Shown: piece after piece, positions 27,706 to 42,639 of the stretch
How positions within the stretch are numbered: position 1 is the first letter of the stretch
How the letters are laid out: each line of letters opens with the position of its first letter
DNA from: Dirofilaria immitis
Lineage: Eukaryota; Nematoda; Chromadorea; Rhabditida; Onchocercidae
Reading direction: 5' to 3'
NCBI GenBank assembly: GCA_024305405.1
Contig: JAKNDB010000070.1
Span: forward strand, 1,342,001-1,406,000
Length of the DNA stretch: 64,000 nt
Program-made: the position numbers and the translations under genes
The notes under the pieces: generated by a model
Told to the model about the DNA's origin: nothing
The model's database searches: none
What the model saw: only the letters and a program-made list of their open reading frames with translations

Positions 27706-28164
27706 TTTGCTTGTTTCATTTCAACAAGGAAATAATCAAAAGGTTTTTTTTTCAAATTTTAGGAAAAAATTACTAGTACAAATTTTCTTGCCACTTTTTC
27801 TTCTTTTATTAGCATGAAAGATCGAAAAATCGAGAATTGATTTTTTTAGTAAAGTACTAAAAATAAGTTAACCATTTAGGAGAGAAAGAAAAAACAAAGT
27901 TATTTATAATGATATGTTTGTTTATTTTGCATTATTTAATTCTTAATTTTGTACCTATTTTATCTTATCTATTCTATTTTATTATCATTTTATGTTGTTT
28001 TTTTTATTTTACTTCCTCTCTCTCTTTTTCTCTCTCTTTTTCTCTCTCTTTATCTTTCTTTTTTTTTATATTCTTTCATTTGAAAATAATGGAATTGAAA
28101 TGTAGATTGCAATAATAATAGTAATGGAACAAGTTCCATCGAGCCATTTATCATTTTACCTCGA

Positions 28165-28425
28165 AGGTCATCAACAACAATATCGCAATTTCACAGAAAA
28201 TTAGTAAGCAAATTTCCAAGGTCATTATCATTAACATTGTTATTATCATCTATTATTATCATCATTAGCACCTATTATTGTGATCATTACTATTATCATC
28301 ATCAACATCATATATCACTATCACTATCATTACGATCTTATCAACAACAATATCGCAATTTCACAGAAAATTAGTAAGCAAAATTGCAAAGTCATTATCG
28401 CTAACATTATCATCATCATTATCAC
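28165..28425. repeat. Two diverged copies of about 85 bp, 170 bp apart
   Basis: ATCAACAACAATATCGCAAT followed by TTCACAGAAAATTAGTAAGC occurs at about 28,167 and again at about 28,338. Between and after lie TTATCATCATCAAC-like trinucleotide runs. Confidence 0.85.
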
Positions 28426-28736
28426 CTATTATTGCAATCATCATCATAAATTAGCATCATATAGCATCATTATCATTAGCATCATCATCCTCATTGTCTA
28501 TTCTATTTTGTTATCATTTTATGTTATCTTTATAATCATTATCTTATCGCTACCATATTATCATCATCATCACTATTTTATTTATTCATTATATTGCGAT
28601 CGTTATTGATTTATCATCATTCTTATTATCGCCATTATCATTATTATTTGATCATAAATACGAACAAAAGGAAGGATAAAAGATTTTTTTATTCTCAAAC
28701 ATTCATTTCTTTTATCATCCTAATTTTATGAATATT

Positions 28737-28942
<206 letters not shown>

Positions 28943-29116
28943 TTACAACAATTGTCGTAAATTTTATTGATAGGAAAGAAAAGAAAGAGGAAAAGATTTT
29001 TTCTTTTGAAAGTTTTAAAATTTTTTTTTAAGTATTTTTATGGATTTGAAACTTTATTTCAAGGACTTCCTTCTCTTAAGATTATTACTTTTCAAATTAT
29101 ATCGTAAAACGATGAA

Positions 29117-29690
29117 TGCAAATGATTGAAATAATTGTATCGATTTATTTGCAAAAAAATTTATTTCAATTTTATATCAAAACTTATCAGAGATATTATC
29201 ATATTACTAAAATAATTATATCAATTTATTTGCAAAAAAATTTATTTCATTTTGTATCAAAACTTATCAGAGTGATATCATAATATTATTAAGATAATCA
29301 TATCAATTTATTTGCAAAAAAACTTATTTTATTTCATATCAAAACTTATCAGAGATATTATCATATTATTAAAATAATTGCATCGATTTATTTGCAAAAA
29401 AATTTATTTCATTTTATATCAAAACTTATCAGAGTGATATCATAATATTATTAAGATAATCATATCAATTTATTTGCAAAAAATTTATTTCACTTTGTAT
29501 CAAAACTTATCAGAGTGATATCATAATATTATTAAGATAATCATATCAATTTATCTCATTTTATATCAAAACTTATCAGAGATATTATCATATTATTAAA
29601 ATAATTGTATCGATTTATTTGCAAAAAAAATTTATTTCAATTTTATATCAAAACTTATCAGAGTGATATTATAATATTTTATTCAATTGA
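29117..29690. repeat. Seven-copy tandem array, about 82 bp, two sub-types
   Basis: Each unit contains ATTTATTTGCAAAAAAATTT and ATATCAAAACTTATCAGAG. Two variants follow: A = ATATTATCATATTATTAAAA, B = TGATATCATAATATTATTAA. The order is A B A B B A B. The sixth copy lacks the A-rich part. Confidence 0.95.
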
Positions 29691-30049
29691 TTAAGATAAA
29701 TTTATTTGTAATTTCTCTTCTTTTTATATCACAAAGAATTATTAATAAAGGAATTTTTATCAAACAAAAAAAAGTGTTTTCAACTTATTTATTTTTTTTT
29801 TTTTGAATGTTTTAAATTTATTTAATTTATCGAAATAAATATTTTGTGTGAGTTAAAAATGAAACAATCTAATTGAAATGGGAACAAATATAAATCTTTG
29901 ATAGCAATCGATAAAATGAAATAAAAAATTTTGATCGAATGAAAATTTAAAATTTCATTTATTACGCAATTCTCAAATAAATGGACGATCATTAACACTT
30001 GATTTTTATTACACACATTTCTGTTTTATTTGATGAAAAGAATTACATT

Positions 30050-30615
30050 TGTTGAAATGGTTGATAAAATAGATAGATTGATAGACAGAAGAGCGAACGG
30101 ATGAACGAATAGATCGGACTGATCGGATGCAATGGACGAATCAAGTAGATTGATGGATCGAACGGATCACGGATCGAAATGGATCGTACGGATCGGACAG
30201 TAGGACGGATGGGATGGAATGGACGGATCGAGTAGATTGGATGGATCGGGCGGACCGGATAGATCAGATGGATTGGATAGAATGGACGGATTAGACGGAT
30301 CGGACGAAACGGATAGATAGGACGGATCAAGATTACATTTGTTAGAATAGTTGATAGAATAGATAGACTGATAGACAGAAGAGCGGGCGGATAAACGAAC
30401 AGATCGGGCGGACCGGATGGATCAGATGGATTGGATGGATGGATTGGACGGATTGAACGGATCAAGATTGCATTTGTTGAAATAGTTGATAAAATAGATG
30501 ATAGATTGATAGACAGAAGAGCGGGCGGATGTACGAACAGATCGGACGGATCGGATGGATCGGATGGATCAGGTAGATCGGATGGATCAGCAGGGATCGA
30601 ACTGATTGGATGGAT
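30050..30615. repeat. GGATC/GGAC-rich array with longer repeated leader
   Basis: The array is notably G-rich. GGATCGGACGGATCGGATGG-like text is interrupted by a leader (TTGATAGACAGAAGAGCGGG and neighbours) at about 30,070, 30,368 and 30,507. The minus frames read repeated PSDPSDP/RPIHPI peptides of up to 193 codons, which are repeat translations. Confidence 0.9.
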
Positions 30616-31189
30616 CATTGTCAAATAAGCAAAGAAATGTCCTTCAAAAAAAAAAAAAATTTATTTTTTCAAAATTTCTAGTTTGAAAACTTTCCGAAAA
30701 AAAAAAAAAAGAAGCACAGTAACAAATTTTAATTGTTAAAATGAAAATATAATTTTTTCCTTTTATTTTATTCTGAAGGACAATGATTGCTATTAGTAAT
30801 GAAATTTATCGATGAAAGGAAATTATATAATCGATCGATTGTTATTTTTTTCTTTTCTTTTAAATTTTAATTTTATTTTTCAAAATTGAAATTTATCAAA
30901 AAAAAAAAATAATTGCAACAATTTGAGTAAAATTAAAAAAATAAAAGAAAAATTTTTATTTTTAGTACAAAAAAATTAATAGTTTTTTTTTTTGTTTTAT
31001 TTAACAAAAATTTGTTACAATTAATTTGAAATTTTATTTGTAACTTAAAATTTTACTAAAAATTAACTAATAATTTAAAATTAATTGATAATAATTGTTA
31101 TAAACAAAAGTTATGCCTTAGTATAATTATGATCATGATCTTATGCGAAAATTTATCTTAATAAAAATTATTATTATTTTTATCTTTTA

Positions 31190-31725
31190 TCAATAAAACA
31201 TGTTACCATTTTATGATAGCACCGTCATGACCTTTGCAAAAACTTATCCCAACAATAAATTGTTTTCTATCATTTATCAAAATAAAACGTGTCACCATTT
31301 ACGGTAACATGTTTTTTTATCTTTTATCAGTAAAACGTGTTACCATTTATAATAGCATGGTTGTGACCTATGTGAAAACTTATCCCAACAATAAATTGTT
31401 TTTTATCTTTTATCATTTATCAAATGAAACGTGTCACTATTTACGGTAACATGTTTTTTTGTTATCTTTATCAATAAAACATGTTACCATTTATAATAGC
31501 CTAGTTGTTATGACTTGTGCGAAAACTTATCGCAACAATAAATTGTTTTTAATCTTTTATCATTTATCAAATGAAACGTGTCACCATTTACGGTAACATG
31601 TTTTTTTTCTTATCTTTTATCAAATATCTTTTATATGATAGCATAGTTATGACTTCTATGAAAACATATGTTAACAAAAAATTATTTTTTCTTTTATCTT
31701 TTATCAAATAAAACATATTATTACC
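31190..31725. repeat. Tandem array, about 145-bp units
   Basis: ACGGTAACATG occurs at about 31,301, 31,443 and 31,590. Each copy contains TTATCCCAACAATAAATTGT and ATGAAACGTGTCACCATTTA. The first and last units are diverged. Confidence 0.9.
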
Positions 31726-32889
31726 ATTTATGAAATGAAAAATATATTATACAAATTGATAAAAGATTGTTAAAATTTATAATTTTTCAAAATTTTTTTT
31801 TAATTTTGAAAAATTATAAATTTATTTCGTTTTATTTTAGTTTTTTTAAAATGAATTATTATCGAATTCTTTAATTAAAATATCGTAAAAATTAATAGCA
31901 ATAAAATAGTTATTAGAAAACAATTTGATTTATTAAAAATTCAAATAATTATTCGTTTTATCAATAAATTTTCCATTTGTTTTCTCTTTTTTTTTTGTAT
32001 TAAAATTGAAATATAACAGAAATTGTTAAATTAATATTTTAATTAAAGAATTAATTCATTTTTAAAAATTGAAAGAAAGAAATTTTTCAATAACAAAAGT
32101 TTCCTTCAAACTTTTTCTTTTTCAAAATTAATTCTAACAAATTTTTCTTTTTTGTTAGAATATTTTAATTATATAAAAAAAAAAAAAGGCATCAAAAATT
32201 ATTTCAGATAAGTTAAAAAGATACCATTTAATTATCATTCTATTGAATGGATGAAAAAAATGTTTTTTTTTCTCGATAAAAATTTCATTTCTCGACAAAA
32301 TAATAATTACTTCGATAAGCATGAATGAATATAATGATAAATGCAAATAATGACTTGGAAAAAAAGAAGATGAAGAAAATAAATCATTCAAGTGCAAAAA
32401 TTAAAATAATTAGCAAATTATTAATAAGCCAAGTTTTCTCGTTGTACATAATTTATTTGCTCTATTGCTTATCATATATCATATTTTTCTAATATTGCTA
32501 AAAATAAGCTTTATTGTAAAATAAGCCTTGTTAGAAGTTAGATATTTATATGATCAAACTTGGCTAATGTGATGATAGATAACAGGTAATAATAAGAATA
32601 ATCATAATTAATAATAGTAGTGCAATAATTAAAATGTAAAATAATAATGAGATTTATGTTCGATTATTTGAAACTAATAAAACTTTTCACTCATCGCCTA
32701 TTATTAAATCTTGATTTATCAATGCAAACATGTCTGAAAACAAGTCCTAAATGCTTCAGGGCATTTATTTTAAAATTCAGGAACGAGAATTCAATGAAAA
32801 AGTAGGGATTGAAATAGCAAAAGATAGGAATAAAAGAGCAAAGAAAAACCGGATCAGGAAATTGATGGAAATTTCCAAACTTTAATATA

Positions 32890-33330
32890 AGAAATTATAA
32901 AGTTTAATATATTGGAAAATATTGGAAACTATAAAGTTTAACATATAAGAAATTATAAACTTTAATATATCAGAAATTATAAACTTTATCATATCAGAAA
33001 CTACAGGAAATTATAAACTTTAATATATTTGGAAATATTAGAAGCTATAAAGTTTAATATATAAGAAAATACAAACTTTATCATATCTGAAGATATTAGA
33101 AGCTATAAATAGAATTATTATAAACTCTAATATATCAAAAATTATAAACTCTATCATATCAGAAATTATAAACATCGGAAATTGTAAACTTTAATATATC
33201 AGATATCAGGAAATATAGGAAATTATAAACTTTAATATGTCAGAAATGGCAAAATTTATCATATCAGAAAATATTAGAAATTATAAACTTTTTCATATCA
33301 GAAAATATTGGAAATTATAATTTTTAGCAA
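32890..33330. repeat. Degenerate array, about 25-bp units
   Basis: GAAATTATAAACTTTAATAT and ATCAGAAATTATAAACTTTA phrases repeat about fifteen times with variable spacing. Confidence 0.85.
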
Positions 33331-34219
33331 ATAATTTATGTAATTTATAAAAATTTTTAAAATTTTCATTGCAATATAAAAGTCAATTGATAACAATAAA
33401 TGATAATCGAAAAATTAAAATAAAAATTTGTATTATAAATTTAAATTCGAATTATTTTTGTGTTAATATTATTAATAATTTAATATTTAAATAAAAATAT
33501 TAATTTCTGTACAAATAAATCAATAATCGAAATAATTATTATTTCAAATATTTGTATTATTTAGCCAAAACTATTTTTAGCTTTTCGGGAATTATTCCTG
33601 TCACTTTTTGATTATTTCTTGAATATTTTATAAGATGCAATTGTTATAAATGATATGTTTTGGACTACAAACATATGAAAGACTTGTCTAATAATATACT
33701 AACTGCATATGGCTAATTATTAAGACTACATTACTTGGCCTAGCAATAAATCATGGAAAGAATGATATTCCCCACTTTCTTCTCTCACGATATCAATTAT
33801 TGTTTATCAGATTTTGACATCTAAATTACAAAATGATATAATTTAATTGATTTAAATAAAATCATATAGTTATGATTATAATTTAATATTAAATAAGTAT
33901 TTCTATTTATTCATTTCGTATTATTTAATTTCTTCATTTCCTTTATTTTTTTGAAATGTTTGGATTTTGGTTTTTTAGCATTTTGTTTTTGAGAATATTT
34001 TATTCGTTTTAAATTTTATAAATTTAATTAAATATTCAATACGTAAAGCGAGAAAGTTTGGTATAAATAAATTGAACGATCGAATTTATTCATCGAAATT
34101 CTATTCGTATTTCATTGATTATATAATTAAGTTTAATATAATTTAATTTATTGATTCATTTCTTCATCTTTTCAATTTCCTTTCTTTTTTTTTTTTTTAG
34201 AATTCTATGCTAACATTTT

Positions 34220-34790
34220 TTCTGCTTATTTTTATACCATTGTATTCAATTTTATTTTTAGCTTTTTTAATATTTATATTTTACTATGCTATACTATATA
34301 TTTTTTCAGTAACTTTAATATTTATATTATACTATACTATACAAATTTTAATAACATTGTAGTCATTTTATTAATATAGTATTTTTAATACTTATATTAT
34401 ACTATGTATACTTTTATAATATTGCAATCATTTTGTGTTTTTTGGCATTTTTAATATTTATATTATACTATACTATACCATATATTTATTTTTATAATAC
34501 TGTAATATTTATTTTTAGCATATCATTTCGTTTTTCAGTAATTTTAATATTTATAGTATACTATACTATATATTTTTTATAACATTATAGTCATTTTATT
34601 TTTTAGTACTTTAAATTTATATTATACTATACTATATATATGTTTTTATAATATTGCAATCATTTTGTTTTTAGCATTTTTAATATTTATATTATATTAT
34701 ACTATATATTTTTTTATAACATTGTAGTCATTTTATTTTTTAGTACTTTAAATTTATATTATACTATACTATATATATACATATGTTATG
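34220..34790. repeat. Degenerate array, about 75-bp units
   Basis: TTTAATATTTATATTATACT and TATAACATTGTAGTCATTTT phrases alternate about eight times, with TTTTTAGCATTTT or TTTAGTACTTT between. Confidence 0.9.
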
Positions 34791-35519
34791 TTTCATTTTA
34801 TGATTGAAATACGAATTATCAAATATGAATTGATAAATATGTATTTAAGTTTTACTAAAAATTAAATCATTTAAGTGATTTGTTTAATTTTCTTTCTTTT
34901 TTTTCGTAACTTTTAAAAGTTATTGAAATTTAAAGAAAATTTTTAATACAAAAATTTTATATTATTCAAATAAATTGTGTTATTAAATATGTAAAAATTT
35001 AATTTATATTAATTATTGTTATCATATTTGAAATAATCTTAGAATATAATTTGTTAACTTAATTATTATCAAAATTATTTTAATTAATTAATTAATTTCC
35101 AACTTAATTAATTAAGTAATTAATTTCTATTCATTTCATTAATTAACTTTTGTAATGTTTTATTTGCTATAAAATGATTTTGCAATCACTGCTTAAATTA
35201 ATCGTAAAAAAGTTAAATGATAAATGATAATAATGAGTTATATATATATTTTTGCAATCACTTATTCCATCTTATCATTTTAACATTTATCAATTTTAAC
35301 ATTTTACAATACTTTTAAAATTTATGAGCCTAATTTTATAAAATTGAAATGAATGAATGATTGGGCAATAATTAAGCAATACAATAACTTGGCTTATTAT
35401 TTTAATGTTTGCTATAGTAATCGAGAAGCTCAAACTTGGCTCAATGTTTTATAGATGTTATATTTTTAATGCTATCATTGTTTTTCACATTTTTGTATAA
35501 TAAATCTTTATTATAATAG

Positions 35520-35760
35520 ATCCTTTACTATAATCAAATCTTATCACTTACTGTAATTTATTCATTTGTTTACTGTTATCAGACCTATTATTATTATCAT
35601 CAATTTATTACTCATTATTTCGAAATCTAACCACTGATAATAATTCTATTATAATTTATTTATTTGTTTACTGTTATCAGAACTATTAATTATCATCAAT
35701 TTACTATTTATTGTTTCGAAATTTAGCTACTGATAATAATTTACAATACAAAAGTTAACT
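35520..35760. repeat. Two-copy repeat, about 99 bp
   Basis: TTTGTTTACTGTTATCAGA followed by ATTATCATCAATTTA and CACTGATAATAATT-like text occurs at about 35,567 and 35,666. Confidence 0.8.
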
Positions 35761-36599
35761 TATATCATAATCTCTTTCTAATCAATTCTAATCATGTTAA
35801 TTTAAAAATATCTTCACTTCATATTTCTATAATAATCAATAAGATTTTTTTTATCTTTATTTCTCTGCTTCTCCAATATTTTTGCACTTTTGATATTTAT
35901 TTCAAAATTTTATCATTGCTTTCTTTTTCCCTCATTTTACTTTTAAACAAAAATTTCTTGTTTTTTTTTTTCTGTTTAATTTTAAAACAAATAGCAATGA
36001 ATGTAATCAAATATTTGTTGCGAAGATTTGTATCTAAGCATTTTTAAATTTTGACAAAAAAAAAAAAGAAATGATAATTAACCGGTTATTTGATAAAAAT
36101 TTTATCATTTAATTTCTTGTTCCTTTTTTTTTTCTATTGATAAATTAGAATTTCTTTCCTTTTTCGCCTCTCTCTCTCTCTCTCTTTTCTCTTTCTCGCT
36201 CACCTCTTGTTTTTCTTGTTAAAAATTAATTTTCCCAAATTTGATAAATGGTAAAAAGTAAGGAAGAAAAAAAAAAAGGAAAAATGGAGAAGAAGAGAAA
36301 GGAAGGTATAAAAATGAGTTAAAAATATTTTATTTCCTAAAATTTGATCATTGATCAGAAGAAAAGTTTTTGTTTGTTTTTTTGTTTATTTGTTTTTAAT
36401 TTATATTTTATTTGGAAATTTAAAATAAAATAAAAAAAAAGGAAAATGTTTTTTCGTTGTTTCAGAAATAACAAACTTTTTTCTTTTCTTTTGCTAAAAT
36501 ATTTTGCATTAAAAGTTTATTTTTAGATTTTTGAAAGCAAAAAAAAGGCAAAAAACTATTAATTTTAAACGATTAAAAAAGTAAAATAAAAATAAATTG

Positions 36600-37740
36600 T
36601 TTATTTTCCTAAAAAGAAAATCATTTTAATAAATATTCATATTTGTTTATAAATAAATAATATATTTATATTTACACTTTTATGGTTATTTTAATTACTT
36701 TAGTAAATAAATATGGATATTTGTATACAAATAAATCAATAAACGATATATTTATATTTAGGATTTTATGATTAATTTAATCCTTTCAATAAATATATAT
36801 ATATTTGTATATAAATAAATAATATATTTATATTTGGTTATTATGATCGATTTAGTTCTTTCAATAAATAAATATATATATATATCTGTATATAAGTAAA
36901 TAAAAATATATTTATATTTATTTTTTATTAAATAATATTAAATAAATAAATAATATATATATAGGCTTTATGATTGATTTAATTCATTTAACAGATATAC
37001 ATATACTTATATATAAATAAATAAATTATAGAAATAAATATATGGTATATATTTGTTTATTTAATTCAATTATAAAAACCTAAATATAAATATATCATTT
37101 ATTTATTTATATACAAATACATGTATAATATATTATATAAATTTGTATACAAATATATATAATTTATATAGAAATATATGTAATATAAATAAATAATATA
37201 TTTGCATATAAATAAATATGTTTGCATGTATATATGTATAGGTTTTTATGATTATTTAATTCCTTCAATAAATATATATATATATATTGGTATATAAATA
37301 ATTAAATAATATATTTATATTTACGCTCTTATGATTAATTTAATTCTTTTAATAAATATATACATTTATTTGTACACAAGTAAATAAATAAATAATATAT
37401 TTATACTTACATTTTTATGATTATTTAATTCCTTCAATAAATATATATGTATATTGGTATATAAATAATTAAATAATATATTTATATTTATGCTTTTATG
37501 ATTGTTTTAATTCTTTTGATAAATAAATATATATATTTGTATATAAATAAATAATATATTTATATTTAGATTTTTATGATTATTTAATTCCTTCAATAAA
37601 TATATATGTATATTGGTATATAAATAATTAAATAATATATTTATATTTATGCTTTTATGATTATTTTAATTCTTTTGATAAATAAATATATATATTTGTA
37701 TATAAATAAATAATATATTTATATTCAGATTTTTATGATT
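36600..37740. repeat. Degenerate array over 1.1 kb
   Basis: Units contain AATAATATATTTATATTTA, a TTTTTATGATTA-like segment, TTTAATTC and AATAAATATATATATTTG. The last two full units (about 37,490-37,730) are nearly identical and the earlier ones increasingly diverged. Confidence 0.9.
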
Positions 37741-38169
37741 TAATTAATCAAAAATAATCATTGATTTATAATTATATAATTTATAATTAAAATAAAAAGA
37801 AAAGTTTAATTTAAAATATTAATTTATTGGAATGATCGATTCGATGATAAACTTTTTCGTTTAATAAAATTTTTCCATTCTTTTTTTTTTGAAATAATAA
37901 AAGAAAAAAGCAAATTATTTTAATTGATAAACAATTATTTCTATTTCGATATCATTTTCTATTTATCAAAAAATTAACGTATCATATATTTACTTGTTTT
38001 TTTCTTTTAAACGAATTAAATTAAGCTTATTTAAATTAATTTAAACAAATTTGATCAATGAATAGAAATTTCTGGAATTGACAAATAAATATGCAAATAA
38101 ATAAATGGTAGGAAAAATTTTCGTAAATATTTCAAAATTGATTTTTTTTTTTTTAAATAGACCAAAAAT

Positions 38170-38516
38170 ATTTGCAATTGTTTAAATTTAATTTTAATTA
38201 ATAAATAATCAATAAATAGGTATTCAAATTTAATTTTAACTAACAAATAATCAATAAATAAGTGTTCAAATCTAATTTTAATTAACAAATAATCAATAAA
38301 TAAGTATTCAAATTTAATTTTAATTAACAAATAATCAATAAATAAGTATTCAAATTTAATTTTAATTAACAAATAATCAATAAATAAGTATTCAAATTTA
38401 ATTTTAATTAACAAATAATCAATAAATAAGTATTCAAATTTAATTTTAATTAACAAATAATCAATAAATAAGTATTCAAATTTAATTTTAATTAATAAAT
38501 AATCAATAAATAAATA
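38170..38516. repeat. Eight-copy 42-bp tandem repeat
   Basis: TTCAAATTTAATTTTAATTA and ACAAATAATCAATAAATAAG make a 42-bp unit. Since 42 is divisible by three, the minus frame reads the same 14-residue peptide (FEYLFIDYLLIKIK) in each copy. That periodicity and the lack of any other coding signal mark the 167-codon frame as a repeat artefact. Confidence 0.95.
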
Positions 38517-40305
38517 AACAAATAAAGGAGCCAGTAAATTAATTATCAAATATATCATAAATTAATTATTATTATATTATATATTAAGTGCTAATATATA
38601 CATATATATTATAAAATTAATGAATAATATTTAATTATTATCAAATATTATCGCTTAACAGTAAATTGTAGTAAATATTTACTATTATGCGTTTAGGGAA
38701 AAAATAAAAGAAAAAATTTTTGAAATTTAATAAAAACATTAAATTAATTTATAATATAATATATTTATAAATCATTGATTTTTATTGTTTACAACGAAAT
38801 TTAAATAATTTATTTTATTGCAAAAATTAAGAAAACAAAACAAACAAACCAAAAGGAAAAGAAAAGAAGAAATGATTAGATAAGTGATTAGATGATAATT
38901 ATCAGAATATATGAATCATAAAAGAAAGTTGGGGTTTCTTTTTTTTTTGTATTTTATTTAGTTCCTTCTATTCATAACAACGAATAGTTGATATTGATAT
39001 TACGTAAAAATGAATAATTTGGTATGCTTGTTTACGTACGTAAATAAGTAAACAAAATATACATATTCGTATGTATGAATCCGAAAATAAACCTTGAAAA
39101 TAAACTTGCATTTGATAAACATCATGTATATATATATATGATAATTCAAGAACATATGCATACGATATGTTTATGAATTATAGGAGAAAGTTTCTTTTTT
39201 ATATTAAATACGTCAAACAAATAAATTTGGTATATTTGTCTACGTACGTCAATTCAAAGCGTACGTGAATTCAAAGTGTACACATGCATATTGTATAGAT
39301 TAAGGATAAACTTAGAAATAAATCAGTTGGTCTGAATCTAAGAATATACGTCAATAGATGTTGATCAGTGATTATCCCTTATACACATCTATATATATAT
39401 ATATATATGCTTGAATTCGAGATATCACAGGTATGTAGATGAATGAATCTAATGATGGACGTAACGTAAATAAATCTAGCATATACGTAAATCTAAAGGT
39501 ATACGTAAATCTATAGGTATATTTATACATGTATGTGTGTATGAATCTTAAAGATACAACGTATGAGTAACTTACATAAAATTTAATCTCTAACTTACGT
39601 AAAATTCAAACATATATGAGTATGCCAATTTAACGATTTACATTTATATACGTAAATTTACGATTGTACTTATAATACGTGTAGATTGATTGACGTATAA
39701 ATATACGTATATATCATGTGAATTGATGATGACGTATAAATAAATATTTTTTATAATTTATTTTTAGAAATAAAATACATTTATATAATTTTATAGAAAT
39801 TTCTAGATAAGCTAATTTAGGATATATGCAAAAGAGTAAAATGTATTAATTATTTAAGTTTCAATTATCAAACTAAAATGAAATTGTATTAATTTTTAAA
39901 TTTCATTACATCGAATAGAAAAAAAAAAGAAAGAAACTATTAATTTTTAAGTTTCATTGCTAAACTAAAATGAATTTATTAATTTTTAATTTTAATACTA
40001 CAAAATTAAACATTCAACAAAAAAAAATTGAATATTTAACCAAACTTTTATTTTATTCAATTTAATTTAGCATAGCAAAAGTTTTTGTTTTATTGAATAG
40101 TTTGTTTGATAGAAATATAAATATTTCTATCAAATATATTTCAAATAATTTTATTTATTTTATTTTAATTTAAATTTATTTAATTTTAATTTGAATTTTT
40201 GCAGAAAAAATTTTTTATTTAATTTCAAATTATAAAATAATTTCTTTTAATTTCATCAAATAATTTTATTCACTTTATTTTAATTTAAATTTTTGCAAAA
40301 AAATT
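38517..40305. other. AT-rich non-coding stretch with scattered ACGTAA words
   Basis: Between 39,000 and 39,720 the words ACGTAA, TACGTA and TACGTAAATCTA are frequent without a clear period. No gene recognised. Confidence 0.5.
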
Positions 40306-40550
40306 TTTTTATTTAATTTTAAATTATAATTAATTTCGTTTTTTATTTTCAAATTATAAATTAATTTCTTTTTAATTTCAAATTATAATTAATTTCGTTT
40401 TTTTAATTTCAAATTATAATTAATTTCGTTTTTTATTTTCAAATTATAAATTAATTTCTTTTTAATTTCAAATTATAATTAATTTCGTTTTTTTAATTTC
40501 AAATTATAATTAATTTCGTTTTTTAATTTCAAATTATAATTTGAAATTTC
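40306..40550. repeat. Tandem array, about 33-36 bp
   Basis: TTTCAAATTATAATTAATTT followed by CGTTTTTT is repeated about seven times. Confidence 0.9.
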
Positions 40551-41099
40551 GTTATTTTTAGTTTCAAATTTGTATAAAATTGGGATTTGAATAAAATTAA
40601 AAAGAAAAAGGAAATTAATTTAATTTCTTAAAATTATTTTTCTCTCTTTCTTTCTGTCTCTCTCTCTCTCTTCTCTCTCTTCTTTTTTGTTTATCTTTTT
40701 ATTTTTGTTTTATTTTTAATACCTTTATTTTGCTTGTTTAAATGATTAAAACAAAAAAAGTTTTTTTAATTTAAGCTAAAAGCTTATTCTCGACTTTCTA
40801 TTGCATAATTTCTCGAAAAAAAAAAAGAAAATAGAAATAGAAATAAATGTTATTTTAAAAAGCATACGTATATTATGCACCTGTAAAACTATTAAATAAT
40901 AAATAAAATGAAAATTTTGTTATAATTAAAAAATAATTTCGTTTATTTTTTTTTATGCATCATAAAGCAATATGATAAGTTTTAAAAAGCAATATGATAA
41001 GTTTTAGAATATATTTTTTATAAATAAAAATTTTATTTTCATCCATTATCATTTTTTTTATTTTATCCATTATTATAAATAAATGCTATTCAAATTTTT

Positions 41100-41430
41100 G
41101 ATCTCAAATTTTGGAGAAATTTTGGAATTATCCAAAATTATCGAGAAATTTCTCGATATTTTTAAAGTAATATTTCACATATTTTTTCATAGGCGGCTAA
41201 ATTACAATACATAAATCAAATTTTTGATCTCAAAATATCGAGAAATTTTGGAAATTATCGAGAATTATAGAATTATTATAACGTAAAAGTGACTATTGCT
41301 TTTTCATAGGTGCCTAAATTACAATACATAAATCAAATTTTTAATCTCAAAATATCGAGAAATTTTGGAAATTATCGAGAATTATCGGGAAATTTATCGA
41401 AGAAAACTTAGAATTTTCCAGAATTTATCG
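41100..41430. repeat. Two to three copies, about 116 bp
   Basis: CTAAATTACAATACATAAAT occurs at about 41,197 and 41,313. Each copy continues into AATATCGAGAAATTTTGGAA and ATTATCGAGAATTAT. Confidence 0.9.
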
Positions 41431-41474
41431 ATATTTTGATAGTGTAAATAATTAATCATGAATATAATCAACTT

Positions 41475-41930
41475 ATGACCAATTTTTCTGTATTTAACGT
41501 AATTTTTATATGGAAACATTCTATTATAGATATACCGGATTATTCTTGTGACGAAACCGGATTTATCTTTATTAGCAATTATAATTTGATACAGAAATAT
41601 TATGTTTTTGGGATTCTGGAATTAATACTCCAAGAAAAAATCAATCATTTCTCGTCATTTATCATTGTTGATAATTATAATCATTAGAGAATATTCGGGT
41701 TATAGGAAATCCGGAATTATATATATACTTAGTGGTAATCATAATTTAATTTACAAATATTTTAATACAGAGAATCCGGAAATCATTCCCAAAATAAATA
41801 TCTTAATGATAATCATAATTTATTTTACAAATATTCTACTATAGAGAATCGGGAATTATTACTGAAAAAATTATCTTAGTGATAATCATAATTTATTTTA
41901 CAAATATTCTATTAGCAGCGAATTCGGAAT
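41475..41930. repeat. Diverged repeat, about 68 bp
   Basis: ATAATCATAATTTATTTTAC and AAATATTCTACTATAGAGAA with CCGGAATTAT-like text repeat three to four times between about 41,690 and 41,930. The 70-codon plus frame at 41,475-41,687 shares the same vocabulary and shows no protein signature. Confidence 0.75.
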
Positions 41931-42639
41931 TGCCGACAAAAGAAACGGATTCAAAAATATTCCATTTTTTTTCAACCCAAGAATTCTAGGATTATTTCTA
42001 GGAAAAATTAAATTAATTATTATTTCCTCATAGAAGCAATCAAATATTGCTTATTCAGTAATTTTCATAAATTTTATGAAGAAGATTTATTTTTCAATAT
42101 TTGTATTCTTGAAATTAATTTTTCAAAAGTAATAAAATGATTAGCCAATAAATTTTCACTGACAGATATTCAAATTTAATTTAAAATAAATTTTTTCCTT
42201 TCCCATTTTCCTATCTATTTTTCCTTTTCAATATTTGAAATAAAATAAATAATTAATTATTTATCGCTAAAATAATAATAAATTATTCATTCAAATTTTT
42301 TTTTTTATAATTAAAAATTTCTTTTGAACGTAAATTTTCTTTTTTTCAATTTTTTATTTTTATTTTTTTGAAAAAATTTATGAATTTTTGTTAGCTTTTT
42401 AATAGCACAATTTAAATATATATTTTATGTATTTATATATATTATCATTTATTTCATTTTCGATATTTAATTTCATTCCATTTCATTAATGCAATTTTTT
42501 CATTAAAATATTTCATTTTCAATTTCCAATTTTCAATTTTCAATTTTTTTTTTGGAATGGTTAAGAAAGAAGTTTTTGTTCTAAAGAAAAAAAAAAGATT
42601 ACTTAATTGTTTAATATAAAAATGATTGGCTTAAGTTTT